A DNA stretch of 64,000 nt from SbD1 sp039679945 (GTDB lineage: Bacteria; Desulfobacterota; Syntrophobacteria; Syntrophobacterales; Syntrophobacteraceae): assembly GCA_039679945.1 (NCBI GenBank), contig JBDKTY010000292.1:24521-88520 (forward strand). The letters are read 5' to 3'. The notes below the pieces were generated by a model. The model did no database searches. It was not told the DNA's origin and saw only the letters and a program-made list of their open reading frames with translations. Numbering within the stretch: position 1 is the first letter of the stretch; the number at the start of each line of letters is the position of its first letter. Positions 17,996 to 24,806 of this stretch are shown here, piece after piece. The translations under genes and the position numbers were made by a program.

Positions 17996-18193
17996 CCCTC
18001 CTGGTGTTTCGAAGGGGCGGCATGAGGCTGTGCGCCGGTTCTCAATTGGCTGCCCCGCGGGGCCTCTCAATGCGCTAAAGCATGCCGTCTCCCGTCCGGG
18101 ACCATGTCCCAGGTCAGTTCCGTCGACTTTGACAGGATTATCGGGACTGAAACCGTAGCCTGCGTCACTAGCCTCCGGCTGAGCTGGAAGCAT
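17996..18193 (-). pseudogene. N-terminal fragment of a conserved secreted-protein family
   Basis: The leftward frame reads GYGFSPDNPVKVDGTDLGHG, then GRETACFSALRGPAGQPIEN and a TASCRPFETPGG motif. This resembles a widespread uncharacterised family in which NPIKVGG, RERxYLxxLRGPxGxPV and GSCCPFxTPNG occur in that order. Similarity stops abruptly at about 17996, where the frame runs into the 3' end of the oxidoreductase gene. The usual C-terminal half is absent, so this is a truncated remnant. The family is recalled from memory; confidence is moderate. Confidence 0.45.
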
Positions 18194-18225
18194 CTTTCGT
18201 TTGTATCGGTATGCCCCTTTTAGGA

Positions 18226-18405
18226 CGCATTATTCATGAGTTTCTGTGAGGATGCGTGGAAATCCATGTATTGACCATATGTTACCTGGGTTTCCTTCCT
18301 CAACTTCGACCGATCGTGTGTTATCAGCCCCAAATCGCTTCAAGCCCAGAGCACCGCTTCCTCGTTGGGCTTTTCGTGCGCGGACTACGATTCATGAATA
18401 ATGCG
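18226..18405. repeat. 180-bp element bounded by a perfect 14-bp inverted repeat
   Basis: CGCATTATTCATGA (18226-18239) and TCATGAATAATGCG (18392-18405) are exact inverted repeats. Inside is a terminator-like stem AAGCCCA/TGGGCTT (18342-18372) followed by TT. No transposase frame is present, so this is either a MITE or the fused ends of a deleted insertion sequence. It differs in sequence from the GCGTTCAAGATGA family elsewhere in the window. Confidence 0.55.
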
Positions 18406-18746
18406 GGTTAGGACCCCCTTCCCTTTGACTGCAGTCACAGAGGGTATCTCCGGGGCAGGTCTGATTTCCGCCCTGAGGAAACACTTCGGCCATTTGAACC
18501 GCATGTTTGATGGAGAGGGCCCCCCCCGATAAAGTGTTGCACGTGGCGCACAAAGCATGCAACGATTCTGTTGCATGCTACGCTCATTTTCTTGCCGGCG
18601 ATCAGCCAAGGCACTACCCACCCATACCTTAACCAGTTATTATACCTTAATAATATTGAATAAGTAATATCCAGCGCCTTTCGGCACGGATTTTGGTTAT
18701 CGCAAGCATGTGAATTCAGACACACACCCCGAAGGAGGCCCAAAAA
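18406..18746. other. Upstream region of aspA
   Basis: This stretch holds no gene. An AT-rich block (about 18635-18675) with TATTATACCTTAATAATATT probably contains the aspA promoter, though no single -35/-10 pair stands out. A palindromic GTTGCATGCTACGC and ACAAAGCATGCAACG pair lies around 18545-18585. Confidence 0.35.
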
Positions 18747-20168
18747 ATGACAAAGAAGACAAGACTCGAACACGATCTTCTCGGAGACATGGAAATACCC
18801 ACTGATTGCTACTACGGCGTCCAGACAAGGCGCGCCCTGCAGAATTTCAAGATAACGGGCGTGAGCATCTCCCACACACCTGAAATGATCAAGGCCCTGG
18901 CCTATGTGAAGAAGGCGGCCGCCCTGGCCAACATGGAACTCGGCATGATCAAACCCGATGTAGCTAAAGCGATTGCCAAAGCGTGCGACGAAATCATCGA
19001 GGGCAAACTGCATGACCAGTTCGTGGTGGACGTGATCCAAGGGGGAGCCGGGACATCGACCAACATGAACGCCAACGAGGTCATCGCGAACAGGGCACTG
19101 GAGCTGATGGGCTACGAGAAGGGCCAGTATGAGGTGGTCGACCCGAACAACCACGTGAATTGCTCCCAGTCCACCAACGACGCCTACCCCACCGCGTTCA
19201 GGCTCGCTCTCCACGAGGAACTCAACGCCCTGATGGATAGCATGCGCTTCCTGCAGCAGGCGTTCGCCGAGAAAGCCGTTGACTTCTCGGGCATCGTCAA
19301 GATGGGTCGGACTCAGCTTCAGGACGCGGTGCCCATGACACTGGGCCAGGAGTTCGGGGCCTATGCCACCACCATCGGCGAAGACATATCCCGCGTGCAT
19401 GAGGCGCGAGGCCTGATCCAAGAGATCAACCTCGGGGCCACGGCCATCGGGACCGGCATTAACGCGCCCCCCGAGTACACGCGCATCGTGACCGAGCAAC
19501 TGCGCAACCTGACCGGGATCCCGCTCGTGACATCCCCCAACCTCATCGAGGCCACGTGGGACACGGGCGCCTACGTCCAGATCTCGGGGGTCCTCAAGCG
19601 CGTCGCGGTAAAGCTTTCCAAGATCTGCAACGACCTTCGGCTGCTCTCCTCGGGCCCAAGGACCGGGCTCAGGGAAATCAACCTGCCCCCCATGCAGCCT
19701 GGCTCGTCCATCATGCCGGGCAAGGTGAACCCCGTCATTCCTGAAGTGGTGAACCAGGTGGCCTTCCAGGTCATCGGGGCGGACGTCACAATTTCTTTCG
19801 CGGCCGAAGCGGGCCAGCTCGAACTGAACGTGATGGAGCCGGTCATTGCCTTCAACCTGTTTCAATCCATCGACATGCTCCGGCGTGCCTGCCGCGTGCT
19901 GGCCGAAAAGTGCGTAAAAGGCATAACTGCCAACATCGAGCACTGCCGAAAGCTCGTAGAGAACAGCATAGGTATCGTGACCGCCCTCAACCCCATCATC
20001 GGATACCAGAACTCCACGGTGATCGCAAAGGAAGCCCTGGAGTCCGGCCGTTCGGTCTATGACCTCGTGCTGGAAAAGGGGCTGATCAGCAAGAGCGAAC
20101 TGGACGAGGTGCTCTCCCCGGAGAATATGATGCGCCCGAGGTTCCTGTCCCACCCGAAAAAGACCTGA
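18747..20168 (+). CDS. aspA: Aspartate ammonia-lyase
   Basis: The 473-residue enzyme converts L-aspartate to fumarate and ammonia in the cytoplasm. It is collinear with E. coli AspA: VDVIQGGAGTSTNMNANEV, NHVNCSQSTNDAYPTAFR, MGRTQLQDAVPMTLGQEF and the flexible SS loop GSSIMPGKVNPVIPEVVNQV carrying the catalytic Ser. The QGGAGTS and RTQLQDA variants favour aspartase over class II fumarase. A GGAGG ribosome site precedes the ATG. A C4-dicarboxylate antiporter gene follows at once, the usual partner for fumarate respiration with aspartate as fumarate source. Confidence 0.93.
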   Translation: MTKKTRLEHDLLGDMEIPTDCYYGVQTRRALQNFKITGVSISHTPEMIKALAYVKKAAALANMELGMIKPDVAKAIAKACDEIIEGKLHDQFVVDVIQGGAGTSTNMNANEVIANRALELMGYEKGQYEVVDPNNHVNCSQSTNDAYPTAFRLALHEELNALMDSMRFLQQAFAEKAVDFSGIVKMGRTQLQDAVPMTLGQEFGAYATTIGEDISRVHEARGLIQEINLGATAIGTGINAPPEYTRIVTEQLRNLTGIPLVTSPNLIEATWDTGAYVQISGVLKRVAVKLSKICNDLRLLSSGPRTGLREINLPPMQPGSSIMPGKVNPVIPEVVNQVAFQVIGADVTISFAAEAGQLELNVMEPVIAFNLFQSIDMLRRACRVLAEKCVKGITANIEHCRKLVENSIGIVTALNPIIGYQNSTVIAKEALESGRSVYDLVLEKGLISKSELDEVLSPENMMRPRFLSHPKKT

Positions 20169-20239
20169 GAGCAGGACCCATTGGGGCCTGCTCCTGCCGC
20201 CCGAAACGTCGACGCGGCACGGGGGGAATCGATTACCTG

Positions 20240-21451
20240 GTGGGGGTGGCCGAACGGATCATCAGGCGAAGCCCCAAGCACATCACCATCGTGGCCCCGC
20301 TGGTCGCCTACATATTCTCCCTGGGGGCGGGAACAGGCCACGTGTTCTATCCCCTGCTGCCGATCATCTACGAGGTGGCAATCGAGAACGGGATCCGCCC
20401 GGAGCGGCCGATGGCCGTCTCCACCATTGCCTCTCAACAGGCGATCACCGCCTCGCCGGTTTCGGCGGCAATGGCAGCGATGATTGCCCTCTATGAACCG
20501 CTCGGCCTGAACCTCATAAAGATCATGTGCATCGCACTCCCCGCCACCCTGGTGGGCGTGATCGTCGCCGCACTGGTCCAGATGAGGATAGGCAAGGAAC
20601 TGAAGAACGATCCCGAGTACAACCGACGCCTCGAGGCAGGGCTTATCCACCCGCCCACCGGCGGCGCCGGTACACAGGCAGGGGCCGCTATCCTGCAGTC
20701 GAATCGGCTGACGGAAGCGGAAAAGAAGGAGATCAATGTCTCCATACAGCCGGACGGCACCGCAACCGTAGCGGGGGTCATTCCGACGCGAGAGCTGCCC
20801 TCAAGTGCCAAAATCAGCGCCATGATGTTCCTGCTCGCGGTGGCGGTGGTCATTCTGTCAGGGCTGTTCCCGGAACTGCGACCCCAGGTGCCCAAGGCCA
20901 ACACCTTAGTACCTCTCGACATGGCAACCTCCATACAGATCGTGATGCTCACCGCCGCGGCGCTCATCCTGGGGGTGACCAGGCCCCCCGCTGCCGGCAT
21001 CCCTAAAACCAATGTGGCCCAGGCGGGTCTCACCGCGGTCATCGGTATCTTCGGGCTGGCATGGCTGGGCGACACCTTCATCAAGGGGAACGAGATAGTC
21101 ATCATGGGCTCCATCGGAGACCTGGCCACAAGCTACCCGTTCATCTTCGCCGTGGCGCTCTTCTCTGCCTCCGTGCTGCTTTTCAGCCAGGCGGCAACCA
21201 CTCGGGCGCTCATGCCTCTCGGCATCAGCCTCGGCATCCCGCATGCCAGCCTGGTGGGCATGTGGCCGGCAGTGAACGGCTACTTCTTCCTGCCGACCTA
21301 CGGGAGCCTTATCGCCGCGATCAGCTTCGACCATTCGGGGACGACCCGCATAGGCCGATTCATCCTGAACCACTCGTTCATGATTCCCGGGCTCGTTTCG
21401 ACCATTACCGCGGTTATAGTGGGCCTGACCATCGCGAAGCTTTTCTTCTGA
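20240..21451 (+). CDS. dcuA: Anaerobic C4-dicarboxylate antiporter DcuA/DcuB, N-terminus missing
   Basis: The product matches the Dcu family from its first conserved block (GIDYLVGVAERIIRRSPK, then IVAPLVAYIFSLGAGTGH and IRPERPMAVSTIASQQ) to its end (GTTRIGRFILNHSFMIPG). DcuA/B exchange fumarate or aspartate for succinate across the inner membrane. About 70 N-terminal residues, the first two or three helices, have no counterpart: only 71 bases separate the aspA stop from GTG 20240, and upstream in-frame codons read PKRRRGTGG, unlike Dcu. Without them the protein may be non-functional. A cytoplasmic loop insert around residues 130-190 is longer than in E. coli. Confidence 0.8.
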   Translation: MGVAERIIRRSPKHITIVAPLVAYIFSLGAGTGHVFYPLLPIIYEVAIENGIRPERPMAVSTIASQQAITASPVSAAMAAMIALYEPLGLNLIKIMCIALPATLVGVIVAALVQMRIGKELKNDPEYNRRLEAGLIHPPTGGAGTQAGAAILQSNRLTEAEKKEINVSIQPDGTATVAGVIPTRELPSSAKISAMMFLLAVAVVILSGLFPELRPQVPKANTLVPLDMATSIQIVMLTAAALILGVTRPPAAGIPKTNVAQAGLTAVIGIFGLAWLGDTFIKGNEIVIMGSIGDLATSYPFIFAVALFSASVLLFSQAATTRALMPLGISLGIPHASLVGMWPAVNGYFFLPTYGSLIAAISFDHSGTTRIGRFILNHSFMIPGLVSTITAVIVGLTIAKLFF

Positions 21452-21532
21452 TCCACGGGACCAAGCGGGGTTCCTGCCGGTCCATCCGGGGGCCGGCAAG
21501 AGTTCCCCAAAAGAGTGGTAACGTAGCGACGT

Positions 21533-21613
21533 GGACATGGTTCGGGTCTCCTCCGTATTGTTCGATTGCCGCCAAACAAACACGGAACCCCGCCATGTCC
21601 TTTTTTATTTTTT
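21533..21613 (+). terminator. Long imperfect hairpin followed by a T-run
   Basis: GGACATGG (21533-21540) pairs with CCATGTCC (21593-21600). Inner arms TCCGT/ACGGA and TTGTT/AACAA extend the stem. CCTTTTTTATTTTTTC follows directly. It lies about 80 bases after the dcu stop and is the plausible end of the aspA-dcu transcript. The stem has internal loops, so its strength is uncertain. Confidence 0.5.
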
Positions 21614-21950
21614 CAACTATCCGGGTACGCGATTGCGAAAGACCCACAAAACAAGACGACGTTCAGAGTGTTGGCATCCTTAAGTTGCTCCGTGGCCGAA
21701 AAGAGGCCAGGCCATTCATCTTCCAGTTTTTCTTTAACAATGTAGCCCAGTTCCAGGGTCAGTCCAAACGGACAGCACGTCTTTCCCAGTTGGACCGGCA
21801 AAAGGTACTACGCTCCTTTATCTGTTAGCCCCCGGTCCCCGGAGGACGATCCGGGACTCTCGAATTCAATCCGTGGAAAGATCGAAGTGGAGGCGCGCCA
21901 GGAAAGAGCTTGCGGAAGGTTGGACGGGATAAGCCATAAAGGGGTGGCAG

Positions 21951-22053
21951 GCGGCCAAATGTATTCTCGACTTCATGGATGAGCGAATAGCACCACTGGA
22001 TGATCCACGCGGGACCGGCAAGGCCCTCGCCGGGCCGCGAGGTACCTATGCTC
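21951..22053 (+). pseudogene. Remnant of a RelE/ParE-family toxin
   Basis: The frame reads AAKCILDFMDERIAPLDDPR then GTGKALAG. This matches the conserved middle of RelE toxins (AxxIxxFLDERIAPLxDPR, xxGKALxG). The N-terminal beta strand lies after an in-frame stop, and the WRYRVGDYRxI motif that should follow is missing or shifted. No antitoxin gene is adjacent. It is a decayed toxin gene. Confidence 0.55.
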
Positions 22054-22139
22054 AGCGATGGAGGGATATCGTAAGTCTGGTGCCGAAAATGATTATTACG
22101 GCGAGTGGAATGTAAAATGAGTTCTGAGACAAGACATGT

Positions 22140-22925
22140 TCAGTGAGGTTTTCTCGGCTCCTTTTCCTTCTCCGGCCCGAAGGTGAACTGGTAGCCGATA
22201 TAGGATGAGAAACGGTTGGGACCGTCGATATCCCGGCCTGCCGACAGCAATATGTGATGATTTTCAGAAAGATTGATCGTACCGCCCACGTTAAAACCTG
22301 TATTGCTGTCTCCCCCGTGCTCCCGGGCCGTTTCATGGAATATTTCGGCGCCCAGGGTAAAATTCTTGTTTATCTCGCGCTGAACCAGCCAGCCGACGAA
22401 CCAGAAGTCTTTGTGATTATCGCCGGGATTTATCGTGTAGCCTCCTCCGCCGTAGGTGGTCCACGGCCCCATGTTTCTCTGAAGCCAGACGGGAATGAAG
22501 AACTGGAGGTCGCCGTTTCCCAGACCCTTTGACTCGCTGCCGGTGGGAATTTGAAGAATCGGAAAGGTCCCTACCATCCACTCGGATTCTTCCGAATCTT
22601 TCTTATCGAAAAAACGGAATTTGAGCCCGATTTCCGTATCGCTGTAGCCGTAATGGGAGTGTGATCCCTCTGGTTTTACATATTCGAGCGGGAAAATGAA
22701 ATGCAGTTGAAATTCCGGAAAAATACCGTAGTTCACTTCGAGGTGCGGCGCCGTGGCTGCAATGCCGTCCTTATCGTCCTGATAGATCGAGGCGATGTAT
22801 ACCTCCCAGTGCTTGAACTCGACAGGCTCCGGATCGTCCGTCCTGAATGGGGGGCCGCCCAGAGCGGGTACGGGAATCATTGCGACAAGGCAGAACAGCG
22901 CAAGAGCGAATACGGGACGCCTCAT
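22140..22925 (-). CDS. Outer-membrane porin-like protein (phenol-degradation MetA-type fold)
   Basis: The 261-residue protein has a clear signal peptide (MRRPVFALALFCLVAMIPVP, cleavage after ALG). It begins its mature part PPFRTDDPEPVEFKHWEVY, a hallmark of transporter-like proteins in the MetA-pathway/DUF3187-like outer-membrane group. Alternating aromatic and polar residues (YGYSDTEIGLKFRFFD and HHILLSAGRDIDGPNRF) indicate a beta barrel of about ten strands. Its role is unknown; such proteins are thought to pass hydrophobic compounds or serve as generic porins. It stands alone. Confidence 0.68.
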   Translation of the reverse strand: MRRPVFALALFCLVAMIPVPALGGPPFRTDDPEPVEFKHWEVYIASIYQDDKDGIAATAPHLEVNYGIFPEFQLHFIFPLEYVKPEGSHSHYGYSDTEIGLKFRFFDKKDSEESEWMVGTFPILQIPTGSESKGLGNGDLQFFIPVWLQRNMGPWTTYGGGGYTINPGDNHKDFWFVGWLVQREINKNFTLGAEIFHETAREHGGDSNTGFNVGGTINLSENHHILLSAGRDIDGPNRFSSYIGYQFTFGPEKEKEPRKPH

Positions 22926-23102
22926 GGGAGCCCTCCTTATGTCAAGGTGGGAAAAGAAACCGTAAACGTTGGCTGGCAGCCGAATAGGCAGATATTTCTT
23001 GCACTTGGCGGTTCAGACTTCTCTGTATGACTGGCGCCTGACCATCCTGACAAAGGTAGTCAGCAATTCTTCCCGCGCTTGTAAACGGTTTCAGCCGAAT
23101 TT

Positions 23103-23402
23103 TCAGCCTTCTATCAGATAAAACCCGGCAATAATTAGTCCGCTGACCGTGATCGACACCAGGATTAGCTGGCTCAAACGTTCGGAGGATATCTTCACCT
23201 TTGTCAGCAGCAATCCCAGTAACACAAAAACCAGCAGATCCATTATGGCATGAGTTACCCAGTGGTGGACCGTAGCCTGTTTCATCCAGGCCAGCACTGT
23301 GCGCTCGCTCAATTCCTTTACGACCACGAGCATCGCACTGAAAAGACTGGTTATGACGAGTGCGAGCCCAAAAGACGTCGTATACTTTTCAATTCTATCC
23401 AT
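23103..23402 (-). CDS. Small membrane protein, unknown function
   Basis: The 99-residue protein has three predicted helices (FGLALVITSLFSAMLVVV, HAIMDLLVFVLLGLLLT and LILVSITVSGLIIAGFYLI). A VHHWVTHAIMD segment before helix two places three histidines near the membrane surface. No family was recognised. It lies 12 bases after the next gene, also a small His-containing membrane protein, so the two are probably co-transcribed and may form one complex. Confidence 0.65.
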   Translation of the reverse strand: MDRIEKYTTSFGLALVITSLFSAMLVVVKELSERTVLAWMKQATVHHWVTHAIMDLLVFVLLGLLLTKVKISSERLSQLILVSITVSGLIIAGFYLIEG

Positions 23403-23414
23403 CTCAACTCTCCC

Positions 23415-23879
23415 CTACTTGGGTACCATCGCCAGCTTTGCGCCCATTCCGATAATCGCACCCGATCCGTCCATCGCCAATCCGATCACGACAATCAAAC
23501 CCGCTACCGTTAAAACCAGGTTACGGGCGCCCTTGTTTGATGCCAGGTTACCGGCCGCGGCGAGCGGGAGAAAAGTGGCCAGCAAAACAAGCATGAAGAC
23601 GACATGTTCCTTCATTTCCATAAAAAAATTGTGGGCCGCAGGCCACGGACCCTTGAGGATGAAAGCCTTGTCACCTGCATAGTAAAAAACGTACCAATAC
23701 CCGCCAACAAGAAGCGCCAGCCACATAGAGGCAGCCGCAACCAGGCTGATAATTCTTATCCTCGCAATGTTCGCCTCGTTTACATTGAGTGTATCCACGA
23801 ACACCCACAGGCCCGTTACGATACACATCATCCCAAACCCGACATGTGCCATGAGCATGACGTCTGTAATGTTGGCCAT
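23415..23879 (-). CDS. Four-helix membrane protein with conserved-looking histidines
   Basis: The 154-residue protein starts at ATG 23879, preceded by AAGGAGAG; the frame extends upstream without a ribosome site. It has four hydrophobic helices and histidines near their ends: MAHVGFGMM in helix one, and PAAHNFFMEMKEHVVFMLVL in the loop and helix three. The arrangement resembles small b-type haem or quinone-site membrane proteins, but no family was identified, so this is only a suggestion. It precedes the 99-residue membrane protein in a two-gene unit. Confidence 0.65.
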   Translation of the reverse strand: MANITDVMLMAHVGFGMMCIVTGLWVFVDTLNVNEANIARIRIISLVAAASMWLALLVGGYWYVFYYAGDKAFILKGPWPAAHNFFMEMKEHVVFMLVLLATFLPLAAAGNLASNKGARNLVLTVAGLIVVIGLAMDGSGAIIGMGAKLAMVPK

Positions 23880-23999
23880 GCCAGTCTCTCCTTTCAGCGC
23901 AACAAATTGTGGTGAATTCCCCGGAATTCTCCTATGTAACAACTTGGGGTCGGAAGGAGAACAACGCAAGCCCATTGGTTAGAATTGGTTCGCCCTTCT

Positions 24000-24146
24000 C
24001 TCGTTATTCTCACCTCGGCGAAAGAAGCGAACTGGCTGCCCGCGCTATCGGGTAAGTTCGTCCTGATGCCGCGAACGTACTGGCGGAAGGAGACATTGCT
24101 TGACGGTCCGTGGAAGCCCCCGGAACTGAGTGCGCTTATGAGCTGA
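24000..24146 (+). pseudogene. C-terminal fragment of a DUF1254/DUF1214 protein
   Basis: One frame reads AKEANWLPALSGKFVLMPRT then YWRKETLLDGPWKPPELS before TGA at 24144-24146. This is the conserved C-terminal signature of DUF1214 (NWLPAPxGxFYLxLRxYWPK, LDGTWKPP). Nothing upstream belongs to that family, so only the last 40 or so codons survive. The fragment overlaps the first codons of kaiB1 in another frame, marking a recombination junction between the two genes. Confidence 0.65.
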
Positions 24147-24409
24147 GACTCTACGTGGCAGGACATACTCCCAGATCGATAGACGCTTTCAGCAATCTGA
24201 AAAAAATCTGCGAAGAGCATTTGAAGGGGCGGTACTCGATAGAGGTAATCGACTTGCTTGAAAATCCCAGGCTGGCAAGAGGCGACCAGATTCTTGCCAT
24301 GCCGACCCTGGTCAGGAAACTGCCCGAGCCGATTCGCAAGATCATTGGAAACCTGGCTGATACCGAACGCGTTCTGATAGGATTGGATTTGCGTCCTCGC
24401 AAATCCTGA
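24110..24409 (+). CDS. kaiB: KaiB-family protein 1
   Basis: The 99-residue product matches KaiB from residue 10: YELRLYVAGHTPRSIDAFSN, IEVIDLLENPRLARGDQILA, MPTLVRKLPEPIRKIIGNL, DTERVLIGLDLRP. KaiB has a thioredoxin-like fold and in cyanobacteria binds KaiC. The GTG start at 24110 is the first possible codon after an in-frame stop at 24101, and the nearest Shine-Dalgarno (AAGGAGA, 24088-24094) is too far away. The first nine residues therefore derive from a junction with the DUF1214 fragment. No kaiC lies in the window. The gene may be poorly translated. Confidence 0.85.
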   Translation: MEAPGTECAYELRLYVAGHTPRSIDAFSNLKKICEEHLKGRYSIEVIDLLENPRLARGDQILAMPTLVRKLPEPIRKIIGNLADTERVLIGLDLRPRKS

Positions 24410-24419
24410 AAGGACAACT

Positions 24420-24788
24420 ATGTCCGACAGGAAAACAGCAACCGAACTGTTTGAAGAAGCTGCGACTAAAAGCCAATCCCAGAGGTTTATCCTCAGCCTG
24501 TTTGTCGCCGGGCTCACACCCAAATCTTTGAGAGCAATAGAAAATGCAAGACAGCTTTGCGAAAAGTACCTTAAAGACAGATACGAGCTTGAAATAATAG
24601 ACGTATATCAACAGCCTTGTCTGGCCAAAGACGCACAAGTGATTGCCGTCCCCACTCTCGTCAAGAGTCTTCCTCCACCACTCCAAAAGTTTATAGGTGA
24701 TCTTTCCGATCCAGAACCGATTTTGATAAGACTTGCAATAAAGAAAGAAGGCAAAGAGGATTCATGGCAATCCGTTTATCCAAAGTAA
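24420..24788 (+). CDS. kaiB: KaiB-family protein 2
   Basis: The 122-residue protein has an N-terminal extension of about 22 residues and then the KaiB core: RFILSLFVAGLTPKSLRAIE, YELEIIDVYQQPCLAKDAQ, VPTLVKSLPPPLQKFIGDL. It starts ten bases after kaiB1 with an AAAGGAC site and is followed 18 bases on by the PAS kinase. Tandem kaiB copies followed by a kinase and response regulator, normally with kaiC first, form a common bacterial kai cluster. Here it is intact in sequence but lacks its usual partner KaiC. Confidence 0.87.
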   Translation: MSDRKTATELFEEAATKSQSQRFILSLFVAGLTPKSLRAIENARQLCEKYLKDRYELEIIDVYQQPCLAKDAQVIAVPTLVKSLPPPLQKFIGDLSDPEPILIRLAIKKEGKEDSWQSVYPK

Positions 24789-24806
24789 AAAACAGGGACT
24801 ATTCCG

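Larger units (their letters stand above)
21452..22139. other. Intergenic region after dcu
   Basis: This stretch contains a terminator-like hairpin (21533-21613) and a RelE-toxin remnant (21951-22053). The remaining DNA shows no gene in either strand. A short stem TGCCGG/CCGGCA lies just after the dcu stop near 21475-21500, without a T-run. Confidence 0.45.

Noticed and set aside
18435..20153. 572-codon leftward reading frame opposite aspA
   Set aside because: It is antisense to the clearly conserved aspA gene, has low-complexity His/Asp/Gly composition typical of the complement of high-GC coding DNA, and matches no family.
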